Of a stretch of DNA of 53,886 nt, positions 29,461-36,970 are shown one piece after another. The notes under the pieces were generated by a model that saw nothing but the letters and a program-made list of their open reading frames with translations, was not told where the DNA came from and did not search any database. This DNA is from Candidatus Rokuibacteriota bacterium. Its GTDB lineage: Bacteria > Methylomirabilota > Methylomirabilia > Rokubacteriales > CSP1-6. Made by a program: the position numbers and the translations under genes. The number at the start of each line of letters is the position of its first letter. The first letter of the stretch is position 1. The stretch covers positions 1 through 53,886 of the forward strand of contig JAHFDK010000016.1 in assembly GCA_023249095.1 (NCBI GenBank), given 5' to 3'.

Positions 29461-31722
29461 GTGACAACAGCGGGACGAGTGCGTCTCACCATTGTCGTCG
29501 TCTTCGCGGCGGGCCTTCTCCTCGCCGCGACGGCGCGGGCGCAGCCGGCCCAGGGCCCCCCCATCGTCATCAAGGACATCCATGTCGAGGGCAGCCGGCG
29601 AGTCCACGACGCCGTGATCCTCGGCCGCGTCAAGAGCACCGTCGGCTCGACGTTCAACCCTTCCCTCCTCTCCGAGGACATCCGCGCCATCTTCGGCCTC
29701 GGGTTCTTCGACGACGTCCAACTGCGAGTCGAAGACTTCGAGGGCGGGGTGAAGGTCGTGTTCGTGGTGACCGAGCGTCCGTTCGTGCGCGACGTCGACT
29801 TCGTCGGTCACAAGAAGGCCGACCGGGAGACGCTGCAGGAGAAGATCGACATCAAACTGGGTAGCGTCTACAACCCCGTCGACGTACAGCGAGCCGTGGA
29901 GAAGCTCCGCGACTACTACGAGGACGAGGGATACTTCGAGGTTCAGATCACCCCGAACGTCGAGAAGTTCAGCGACGGTGATGTGCGCCTGGTCTTCAGC
30001 ATCGTCGAGGGGCGCCAGATGACCATCGACACGATCGTGTTCCGCGGGAACAAGGGGCTGACGGACGCCCAGCTTAAAGACGCGATGGAGACGAAGGAAC
30101 GGCAGTACTTCATCCTGCGCGGCAAGGTGCAACGCCAGCGCCTCGACACGGACGTCGACCGTATCATCGCCGCGTACAACGACAACGGCTACATCCAGGC
30201 TCGGGTGGAATCGATCGACCCCGCAATCGATCGCGAGCGGGCGCGCGTGACGATCACGATCGTCGTCGTGGAGGGTCCCCAGTTCACGGTCGGGACGGTG
30301 CAGATCACGGGCGTGACGCTCCTACCGGAGCGCGAGATCGTCCGGCAGATCAAGTTCAAGGCCGGCGACGTCTTTTCGGTGGGGAAGGTCCGCGACAGTG
30401 TCCAGGGGATTCTGAATCTCTACAGCACGATCGGCCGCGCCTCGGCCGACGTGAATCCGAAGCGCGATCAGCTGGCTGCGACCAACCAGATCAACGTGAC
30501 CTTCGAAGTTTCGGAAGGGCCGGAGGTGTACGTCGAGCGGATCAATATCAGCGGCAACGTGCGGAGCGAGGACAAGATCCTGCGCCGCGAGCTCCCGCTG
30601 CGCGAAGGGGACCTCTACACGCTGCAGAAAAGGGAGCGGGCCCGGCAGAAGCTCGTCAACCTGGGCTTCTTCGAGAGCGTGGCGGTCACGACGCAGCCCG
30701 GCGCGGACAAGACCAAGATCGTCGTGAACGTCGACGTTGTCGAGCGAGCCACGGGGCTCTTCAGCCTCGGCGGCGGCTATTCATCGGTCGACTCGCTGGT
30801 CGGCACGATCGATCTCGCTCAGCGCAACTTCCTCGGCCGGGGCTGGGAGGTCGCGGTCCGAATCCGCGCCGGGGCCAAGACGCAGCAGGGCACCATCAGC
30901 TTCACCGAACCCTGGCTCTTCGACCGCCCGCTCTCGGCGGGGTTCGACATCTTCAAGAGCATCCGGGATTACACCGATTACAAGTACGACACCACCGGCG
31001 TGAATCTGCGCCTGAGTCACCCCTTCGCGGAGTACTGGCGTTGGCACCTCGGATACCGGGTGTCGCAGGACGACATCAGAAACATCGATGAATTCGCGTC
31101 GCCCGCGTTGAGGGACCAGGAGGGCATCACGCTGACCTCCGCGGTCGGAGGGTCACTGACCCGCGACAGCCGCGATGTGATCGCCGCACCGACGAAGGGC
31201 GCGCAGACGGTGCTCAGCCTGGACTTCGCCGGGCTTGGCGGCGACTCGAAGTTCGTCAAGGCGACCGCGCTTCAGACCTACTTCAAGCCGATCTGGTTCG
31301 GCCACATCATTGCGATGCGGGCGGAGGGAGGGTACGGATTCGGCTGGGCGGACGAACCGCTGCCGCTCTTCGAGCGCTTCTTCCTCGGCGGTCCGAACTC
31401 GGTCCGCAGCTTCAAATTCCACGGCCTCTCGCCCGTGGACGAGACCGGATTCAAGACCGGCGGAACGAGCGAAATACTCGGCAACGTCGAGTACATCGTC
31501 CCCTTGCCTTTTGCCTTCCGGCTGGCGGGCTTCTTCGACATCGGCAACGTCTACGGATTCAGCACCTCATTCGATCCCACGGACCTGCGCAAGGCGGCGG
31601 GCGGAGGTATACGATGGCAGTCGCCGTTCGGCCCGATCCGCGTGGACTACGGTTTCAATCTTGACCGGCGAGCGGGTGAGGCGATCGGGGCGTTTCACTT
31701 CTCTGTCGGCTCGCCGTTCTAG
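29461..31722 (+). CDS. bamA: Outer membrane protein assembly factor BamA
   Basis: A 753-residue Omp85 protein that inserts beta-barrel proteins into the outer membrane. A signal peptide (cleaved near ATARA) is followed by five POTRA domains, starting near IVIKDIHVEG, FVRDVDFVGH, QMTIDTIVFRG, QFTVGTVQITG and VYVERINISGN. A C-terminal 16-strand barrel ends in Phe. The conserved loop-6 motif VRGF/Y reads VRSF here (NSVRSFKFHG), a notable change. The GTG at 29461 gives a clean signal peptide and has GAGAGG upstream. skp follows 9 bases after the stop. Confidence 0.95.
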   Translation: MTTAGRVRLTIVVVFAAGLLLAATARAQPAQGPPIVIKDIHVEGSRRVHDAVILGRVKSTVGSTFNPSLLSEDIRAIFGLGFFDDVQLRVEDFEGGVKVVFVVTERPFVRDVDFVGHKKADRETLQEKIDIKLGSVYNPVDVQRAVEKLRDYYEDEGYFEVQITPNVEKFSDGDVRLVFSIVEGRQMTIDTIVFRGNKGLTDAQLKDAMETKERQYFILRGKVQRQRLDTDVDRIIAAYNDNGYIQARVESIDPAIDRERARVTITIVVVEGPQFTVGTVQITGVTLLPEREIVRQIKFKAGDVFSVGKVRDSVQGILNLYSTIGRASADVNPKRDQLAATNQINVTFEVSEGPEVYVERINISGNVRSEDKILRRELPLREGDLYTLQKRERARQKLVNLGFFESVAVTTQPGADKTKIVVNVDVVERATGLFSLGGGYSSVDSLVGTIDLAQRNFLGRGWEVAVRIRAGAKTQQGTISFTEPWLFDRPLSAGFDIFKSIRDYTDYKYDTTGVNLRLSHPFAEYWRWHLGYRVSQDDIRNIDEFASPALRDQEGITLTSAVGGSLTRDSRDVIAAPTKGAQTVLSLDFAGLGGDSKFVKATALQTYFKPIWFGHIIAMRAEGGYGFGWADEPLPLFERFFLGGPNSVRSFKFHGLSPVDETGFKTGGTSEILGNVEYIVPLPFAFRLAGFFDIGNVYGFSTSFDPTDLRKAAGGGIRWQSPFGPIRVDYGFNLDRRAGEAIGAFHFSVGSPF

Positions 31723-31731
31723 GAGGGTTGG

Positions 31732-32310
31732 ATGAAGGACTGGAGTGGCGCAATCATCGTGGTGACCGTGCTCCTCGGTGTGGCCGTGTCCCCGGTCGTC
31801 GCCCAGGCGCCGGGGCCGACCGCGTCGCCGGCGCCCGCCTCTGGGTCGGCGATCCGGATCGCGTATATCGACGTGCAGCGGGTACTGGCCCGGTCCTCGG
31901 CGGGCGTGGCGGCTCGCGAGCAGCTCGAGCGCGAGAAGGCAGTGATGCAGCGCGAGATGGAAGGTAAGCGCCAGGAACTCGAGAAGCTGCGCGACGAGCT
32001 CGAGAAGAAGGGGGCGCTGATGACACCCGACGCTCGGCGTGAGCGGCAGGAGCTGTTCGAGCGCAAGCGCCGTGACGCCGCGCGGCAGATGGACGATTTC
32101 CAGAAGGAGCTCGAGAAGAAGGAGCAGGCGCTGCTCCAGCGGGTCCTGCAGGAGCTGTCGGGAGTCATCGAGCGGGTCGGCAAGGAGCGCGGGTACTACC
32201 TCGTCGTGGAGAAGCGAGGCGCCTCGGTCCTCTATGCCTCGCCGGACGCCGATCTGACCGACGAGATCATTCGTGCGTACGACCAGCAGGCCCCGAAGAA
32301 GTCGCCCTGA
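31732..32310 (+). CDS. skp: Periplasmic chaperone Skp/OmpH
   Basis: A 192-residue OmpH-family protein. A signal peptide ends near VVAQA. The conserved N-terminal strand IRIAYIDVQRVLARS is followed by a long, highly charged coiled coil (about 60-140, many Glu, Lys, Arg) and the C-terminal YYLVVEKRGASVLYA. It holds unfolded outer membrane proteins on their way to BamA. AGGAGG precedes the ATG and overlaps the bamA stop. A proline/serine linker lies between the signal peptide and the core. Confidence 0.92.
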   Translation: MKDWSGAIIVVTVLLGVAVSPVVAQAPGPTASPAPASGSAIRIAYIDVQRVLARSSAGVAAREQLEREKAVMQREMEGKRQELEKLRDELEKKGALMTPDARRERQELFERKRRDAARQMDDFQKELEKKEQALLQRVLQELSGVIERVGKERGYYLVVEKRGASVLYASPDADLTDEIIRAYDQQAPKKSP

Positions 32311-32420
32311 TGGACACCCCAGCTAGGTTCGCGCTCGGTGAGCTCGAACGGCTCCAGCGCCGCCTCGTGATCGTGGCGCCCGAGCCGCGCAGGCCGGGAG
32401 GGCGCCTTGGCGATGCCTGA
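32310..32420 (+). CDS. Small coupled ORF of 36 codons between skp and lpxA
   Basis: The ATG overlaps the skp stop (TGATG) and the ORF overlaps the lpxA start by 8 bases, so it bridges two coupled genes. The product would be basic with a short amphipathic stretch (ELERLQRRLVIVAPEP). I recognise no family. The canonical lpxD and fabZ genes usually occupy this position and are missing, so it could be a remnant, a real small protein, or only a spacer that keeps ribosomes moving into lpxA. Confidence 0.4.
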   Translation: MDTPARFALGELERLQRRLVIVAPEPRRPGGRLGDA

Positions 32421-33264
32421 GGGCGTGCATCCGACAGCCGTGGTGGATCCGAAAGCGACGCTCGGCGCGGGCGTCCGGATCGGCGCGTTTTCCGTCGTCG
32501 GCCCCGAGGTGACCATCGGCGCCGACGCCGAGATCGGACACCACTGCGTGTTCGAAGGGCGCGTCGAGATCGGCGAGCGCGCGAAGGTGGGCCACGGGTC
32601 GTTGCTGGGCGGACGGCCCCAGGACCTCAAGTATCGTGACGACACCCCGTCCGGCGTCCGGATCGGCGCCGACACCGCGATCCGAGAGTACGTGACGATC
32701 CACCGTGCGACCAGCGCCGGAGGGTGGACCGAGATCGGCAAAGGATGCCTCCTCATGGTCATGAGCCACGTGGCCCACGACTGTCGGATCGGCGACGGCG
32801 CCATCATCATCAACGGCGCCGGAATCACCGGACACTGTGAGATCGGCGAGCGGGCCACGATCGGCGGTTTCGTCGGCATCGTGCCGTTCACGCGCATCGG
32901 CGCGCACGCGTACGTGGGAGGCTACTCGAAGGTCAATGCCGACGTGCCTCCCTACATGCTGGCGGAGGGAAACCCGGCCGCCGCCCACGGGATCAACGTC
33001 GTCGGGTTGAGGCGTGCCGGCATCGCCGCCGCCGATCGCCGCCTCTTGCAGGACGCGTATCGGCTGCTTTACCGGAGCGGGCTCTCGCCACAGCGGGCCG
33101 TCGAGCGGATCCGTCAGGAGCTGCCGGCAGCTGCGCCCGTAATCGGCCTGCTCGACTTCATCGCCGGTACCCGACGCGGGATCTGCGGTGCCGCGCAGCC
33201 AGGGCGCTCCGCGCTCGGCGGCGGGGAGAGCCTGGTCCCGCGCCCGGAAAGCGAGCCGGTGTAA
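32413..33264 (+). CDS. lpxA: UDP-N-acetylglucosamine (or UDP-GlcNAc3N) O/N-acyltransferase LpxA
   Basis: A 283-residue left-handed beta-helix acyltransferase doing the first step of lipid A synthesis. The hexapeptide repeats run through about residue 195. The catalytic histidine is His119 in MSHVAHDC, and REYVTIHRAT and AEGNPA are conserved. The C-terminal helical domain starts at GINVVGLRRAGI. The last 30 residues form a loose tail beyond the usual end. ATG at 32413 is taken rather than the TTG at 32407. It is followed directly by a GnnA-like gene, so the acceptor could be UDP-GlcNAc or its 3-amino form. Confidence 0.94.
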   Translation: MPEGVHPTAVVDPKATLGAGVRIGAFSVVGPEVTIGADAEIGHHCVFEGRVEIGERAKVGHGSLLGGRPQDLKYRDDTPSGVRIGADTAIREYVTIHRATSAGGWTEIGKGCLLMVMSHVAHDCRIGDGAIIINGAGITGHCEIGERATIGGFVGIVPFTRIGAHAYVGGYSKVNADVPPYMLAEGNPAAAHGINVVGLRRAGIAAADRRLLQDAYRLLYRSGLSPQRAVERIRQELPAAAPVIGLLDFIAGTRRGICGAAQPGRSALGGGESLVPRPESEPV

Positions 33265-34293
33265 ATGGGCTCGGACGACCGGAGGCTGCGCGCGGGTGTC
33301 GTGGGCGCAGGACACATGGGGCAGTACCACCTGCTCGCCTACGCCGAGCTGTGGGACATCGAGCTGGCGGCCGTCGTCGACTCCGACCGGGAGCGGGCCG
33401 CCCACGTGGCGGCGTACTACGACACCCGCCCGCTCGTCGACCATCGCGATCTGATCGGGGTGGTCGACCTCGCTAGCGTCGCCGTGCCGACCGAGCAGCA
33501 CTTCCAGGTCGCCGCGGAGCTCTTGGAGGCGGGCGTGGGTGTCCTCGTCGAGAAGCCGATCACCCCCACGCTCGAAGAGGCGCGCGAGCTCTTCGCCATC
33601 GCCCGGCGCAGCGGTGCCGTGCTGCATGTCGGCCACGTCGAGCGCTTCAACGGCGCGGTCCAGGAGCTGAAGAAGATCGTGGATCGCCCGATCCTCATCG
33701 AGTCGCGGCGCCTCGGCCCCTTCACGCCCCGCGTGCAGAAGGACAGCGTCGTGATGGATCTCATGATCCACGACCTCGACATCGTCCTCGGGCTCGTGGA
33801 CTCGCCGCCCCGGCGGCTCACCGCGATGGGTTCCTCAGTGCTCTCCGCCGTGACCGACATCGCCAACGTCCAGATCGGTTTCGAGTCCGGGACGATCGCG
33901 CTCATCACCGCCAGCCGGGCGACCGAGGAAAAGATCCGGACCCTCGCCATCACGCAGCCGGACGCCTACGTCGTCCTGGACTACGCGGAGCAGGACATTC
34001 GGATCCATCGCCGGGCTGCGCAGGAGTACACACTCAACCGGGAGTCGATCCGCTACCGGCGAGCCTCCTTCGTCGAGCACGTGCAGGTGCACAAAGACAA
34101 CCCGCTCAAGCTTGAGATCCTCCATCTGGTCCGGACCGTTCGACGCGCGCGTGCTGGCGAGAGAGTCGTCCTGGCCGAGACCGAGGATTTGCGATCGCTT
34201 GCCATGGCCCTCGAGATCGAGCGAATGATCCGGGACGGCCGCTGCGAGGCGGCGTACTCGAACAACCTTCCGTGGAGCGATCACTCGGCCTGA
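33265..34293 (+). CDS. Gfo/Idh/MocA family oxidoreductase, GnnA-like
   Basis: A 342-residue NAD(P)-dependent sugar oxidoreductase. The Rossmann motif is GAGHMGQYH near residue 14 and the conserved EKPITPTLEEA is the Gfo/Idh catalytic loop region; HVERFNGAV follows. Genes of this type between lpxA and lpxB include gnnA, which oxidises UDP-GlcNAc at C3 so that GnnB can aminate it for an amide-linked lipid A. No GnnB-type aminotransferase lies next to it. The ATG directly follows the lpxA stop, and it overlaps lpxI by 22 bases. Confidence 0.85.
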   Translation: MGSDDRRLRAGVVGAGHMGQYHLLAYAELWDIELAAVVDSDRERAAHVAAYYDTRPLVDHRDLIGVVDLASVAVPTEQHFQVAAELLEAGVGVLVEKPITPTLEEARELFAIARRSGAVLHVGHVERFNGAVQELKKIVDRPILIESRRLGPFTPRVQKDSVVMDLMIHDLDIVLGLVDSPPRRLTAMGSSVLSAVTDIANVQIGFESGTIALITASRATEEKIRTLAITQPDAYVVLDYAEQDIRIHRRAAQEYTLNRESIRYRRASFVEHVQVHKDNPLKLEILHLVRTVRRARAGERVVLAETEDLRSLAMALEIERMIRDGRCEAAYSNNLPWSDHSA

Positions 34294-35072
34294 TCTGCGG
34301 CGCCGGCGTGCTACCGGCGCGCATGGCGGGCGAGGCGCGGCGCCAGGGCTGGCGCGTCGTGGCGTTCACGTTCGGCGAGGTGCCCGGTGTGAGCGCCCAC
34401 GCTGAACGCACGATCCCGAGCCGTCTCAACGAGGTCGGTGTCGTGCTGGCCGCGCTCGAGCACGAACGCGTCGGTGCCGTGCTGTTCTCCGGGAAGTTCT
34501 GGATGCAGGACTTCCTGCGCGGGAACCGTCCCGATACCGCGCTCGCCGAGATCACGGCGCAGGCCGGGGCGATGGTCGACACGAACCTCGTCCAGGCCGT
34601 GGTCGCGACCCTCGGCCAGCTGGATATCACCCTCCTCGATCAGCGACCCTTCCTCGGCGACTGGCTGGGCGGCAACGGCTGCTGGTCGGCCCGCGCGCCC
34701 ACCGACGCCGAGTGGGCCGACGTGCGCCGGGGACTCGCAGTCGCGCGGCTCGTGGCCGACGCGGGAGTCGGTCAGACCGTCGTGGTCAAGCGCGGTGCCG
34801 TGGCCGCCGTGGAGGCGATCGAAGGCACGACCGAGACGATCCGGCGCGGAATCACCGGCGCCGGTGTCGGCGCGGTCGTGGTCAAGGCGGCGGCGCGCGA
34901 CCACGATTACCGATTCGACATGCCGACCATCGGTCCGGAGACGATCGAGATCGCGACGGCCGGCGGCGCGACGGTCGTCGCGGTCGAGGCGGAGCGGGTG
35001 TTGGTCCTGGACAAGGAAGCGTGCCTTCGGATCGCGAACGGAGCCGGGATGGCCCTGGTGGGCGTGGAGTGA
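34272..35072 (+). CDS. lpxI: UDP-2,3-diacylglucosamine pyrophosphatase LpxI
   Basis: A 266-residue DUF1009/LpxI protein, the alternative to LpxH that hydrolyses UDP-2,3-diacylglucosamine to lipid X. It starts LGLICGAGVLPARMAGEAR and contains FSGKFWMQDFLRG, the C-terminal domain block VVVKRGAVAAVEAIEGTTE and FDMPTIGPETIE. GTG at 34272 lies inside the end of the oxidoreductase gene. It overlaps lpxB by TGATG. The order lpxA-(gnnA)-lpxI-lpxB supports the call. Confidence 0.93.
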   Translation: MERSLGLICGAGVLPARMAGEARRQGWRVVAFTFGEVPGVSAHAERTIPSRLNEVGVVLAALEHERVGAVLFSGKFWMQDFLRGNRPDTALAEITAQAGAMVDTNLVQAVVATLGQLDITLLDQRPFLGDWLGGNGCWSARAPTDAEWADVRRGLAVARLVADAGVGQTVVVKRGAVAAVEAIEGTTETIRRGITGAGVGAVVVKAAARDHDYRFDMPTIGPETIEIATAGGATVVAVEAERVLVLDKEACLRIANGAGMALVGVE

Positions 35073-36220
35073 TGACCGGCCGGTCGAAGGCGATTATGCT
35101 CGTCGCGGGCGAGGCCTCCGGCGACCTCCACGGCGCCGGTCTGTGTCGGGCGTTGCGTGGGCTCGACCCGGGCTGGCGACTCTTCGGGATGGGCGGTGCG
35201 GGCATGGCCGCAGCGGGAATGGACCTCCTGGTAGACGTGACTGCGAACGCCGTCGTCGGAGGGAGTGAGGCGCTCGGCCAGGTGCCGCGCCTGTACCGCG
35301 CCTACCGCGGGCTACGCGCCGCGCTCCGCGGCGTCGAACGCCCGGCCGTGCTCGTCCTGATCGACTTTCCCGAGTTCAATCTGCGCCTCGCGCGCGCCGC
35401 GCGGCGCGCCGGCGTCCCGGTCGTGTACTTCATTCCGCCTCAGGTGTGGGCGTGGCGCGGGGGCCGGGTGAAGACGATCCGGAGATTCGTCTCCCTCGTG
35501 CTCGCTGTGTTCCCGTTCGAGACTCCCCTCTACCGCCGGGCGGGAGTGCCCGTCGAGTTCGTCGGGCATCCGCTGCTCGACCAGCTTGAGGCGGTGCCGA
35601 CCCGTGAGGAGGCGCGACGCGGGCTCGGGATCGACGACCGGACCCCCGTGATCGGGCTCCTGCCAGGGAGTCGGCACCAGGAGATCGTTCGCTTGCTGCC
35701 GGCGATGCGGGATGCGGCGGCGCAAGTGCTGGCCGCCGTGCCGGGAACCCGGTTCCTGCTGGGCCTGGCGCCCACGATCGACCGGCGTCTCGCCGTGCAC
35801 CACCTCCACGGTGGTCCGCCCGTCGAGATCCTCGGTGGTCAGACGCATGCCGTCATCCGCGCGGCCGATCTGCTCCTCGCCACCTCAGGCACCGTCACCC
35901 TGGAGGCGGCACTGCTCGGAACGCCCATGATCGTCTGTTACCGTCTGTCGGCCGTGAGCGAGCTGCTCGCCAGACTCGTGCTTCGCGTCCCGTGGATGAG
36001 TCTCGCGAACCTCACGCTCGGGCGCGCCGTCGTGCCGGAGCTGTACCGGCAGACGGCGACGGGCGAGTGCCTCGCCCGGGAGGCCCTACACCTTCTGACC
36101 GACCCCGGCGCTCGTGAGGCACAACGCGCGGCGTTCAGCGAGCTTGCTGGAACGCTCGGAGAACCCGGCGTGGGAACGCGCGCCGCGCGCTTCGTCCTCG
36201 CCCAGGCGGGCGCCGCCTGA
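35072..36220 (+). CDS. lpxB: Lipid-A-disaccharide synthase
   Basis: A 382-residue GT19 enzyme that joins lipid X to UDP-diacylglucosamine. Conserved blocks: AGEASGDLHGAGL at the N-terminus, GMGGAGMAAAGMD, IDFPEFNLRLA, YFIPPQVWAWR, FVGHPLLD, LLPGSRHQEI and ATSGTVTLEAAL. Start ATG overlaps the lpxI stop. Its own stop overlaps the ATG of a 15-codon ORF inside a 47-bp tandem repeat, an unusual junction. Confidence 0.95.
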   Translation: MTGRSKAIMLVAGEASGDLHGAGLCRALRGLDPGWRLFGMGGAGMAAAGMDLLVDVTANAVVGGSEALGQVPRLYRAYRGLRAALRGVERPAVLVLIDFPEFNLRLARAARRAGVPVVYFIPPQVWAWRGGRVKTIRRFVSLVLAVFPFETPLYRRAGVPVEFVGHPLLDQLEAVPTREEARRGLGIDDRTPVIGLLPGSRHQEIVRLLPAMRDAAAQVLAAVPGTRFLLGLAPTIDRRLAVHHLHGGPPVEILGGQTHAVIRAADLLLATSGTVTLEAALLGTPMIVCYRLSAVSELLARLVLRVPWMSLANLTLGRAVVPELYRQTATGECLAREALHLLTDPGAREAQRAAFSELAGTLGEPGVGTRAARFVLAQAGAA

Positions 36221-36312
36221 TGGCGGCACGAAGCCGCAGGGTGTCCGCGCCCGAGGCGAGTCTGTGATGGCGGTGCGAAGCCGCAGGGTGTCCGCGCCCG
36301 AGGCGAGTCTGT
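36219..36312. repeat. 47-bp perfect-register tandem duplication
   Basis: Copies at 36219-36265 and 36266-36312 differ at 2 of 47 positions. The sequence following the second copy begins GATGG again, so the start-codon context occurs three times. The period of 47 equals 16 codons minus one base, exactly what is needed to keep TGATG overlaps in a chain. Confidence 0.95.
36220..36267 (+). CDS. Mini-ORF 1 (15 codons) in the lpxB-DUF374 junction
   Basis: ATG at 36220 overlaps the lpxB TGA and the ORF ends in TGA at 36265-36267, which overlaps the next ATG. The peptide would be MAARSRRVSAPEASL. It is too short for a domain. Its value is probably in passing ribosomes along, if it is translated at all. 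Confidence 0.35.
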   Translation: MAARSRRVSAPEASL

Positions 36313-36314
36313 GA
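36267..36314 (+). CDS. Mini-ORF 2 (15 codons), duplicate of mini-ORF 1
   Basis: The second repeat unit codes for MAVRSRRVSAPEASL, one residue different from mini-ORF 1. It starts on the stop of mini-ORF 1 and its TGA at 36312-36314 overlaps the ATG of the acyltransferase gene at 36314. Confidence 0.35.
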   Translation: MAVRSRRVSAPEASL

Positions 36315-36970
36315 TGGATCCTCGGTTCGCGCTGGTGCCGCCTGTCGCCGCGATGTTGGTGCGACTCCTGGGGGCGACGCTGCGCCTGCGCGTCGAGGGG
36401 GTCGACGCTCTGGTGCCGCACTGGGCAGCCGCGCGCCCGCTGATCTACTGCGTATGGCACGGGCGCATCTTGATGGTGCCCTGGCTCAACGCCCGGTTGC
36501 GCCGGACGCACGGTGCCCGCGCCGTCAGCGTGCTGGCCAGCCGATCGCGCGACGGTGGCCTCGTCGGCGGCTACGTGAGCCGCTTCGGTCTTGACGTGGT
36601 CAGGGGGTCGTCGTCGAGGGGCGGTGCGACGGCGTTGCGTGCTCTCGTGACGGCCGTCCAGGCCGGCCGGGACGTGGCCCTGGTGCCCGACGGCCCGCGG
36701 GGGCCGCGCGGTCAGCTCGCGCCCGGCGTCGTCGCCCTCGCGGGCCTGACGGGCGCGCCGGTGGTTCCTCTGGGGTTCGCCGCCAGACCGGCCAATCGCC
36801 TTGCAACGTGGGACGCGTTCCTGGTTCCGGCACCCTTCGCCCGCGCCGCCGTGGTGTTCGGTGCCGCGACGACGATCGCGCGTGATGCCGACCGAGAGCG
36901 CGCCCGCAAGGATGTCGAGCGGAGCCTGGATGAGGTCACCGCGGCGGCAGACCGGTTGGTGGGCGCGTGA
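36314..36970 (+). CDS. DUF374 family lysophospholipid acyltransferase-like protein
   Basis: A 218-residue LPLAT-superfamily protein. CVWHGRILMVPW (HxR type in place of HxxxxD) and ASRSRDGGLVGGY, then ALVPDGPRGPRG, are typical of DUF374, which is usually found beside waaA and lpxK. The exact acyl acceptor is unknown; a role in lipid A or phospholipid acylation is inferred from context. ATG 36314 overlaps the stop of mini-ORF 2; a GTG one codon earlier (36311) is possible. The stop overlaps waaA (TGATG). Confidence 0.88.
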   Translation: MDPRFALVPPVAAMLVRLLGATLRLRVEGVDALVPHWAAARPLIYCVWHGRILMVPWLNARLRRTHGARAVSVLASRSRDGGLVGGYVSRFGLDVVRGSSSRGGATALRALVTAVQAGRDVALVPDGPRGPRGQLAPGVVALAGLTGAPVVPLGFAARPANRLATWDAFLVPAPFARAAVVFGAATTIARDADRERARKDVERSLDEVTAAADRLVGA

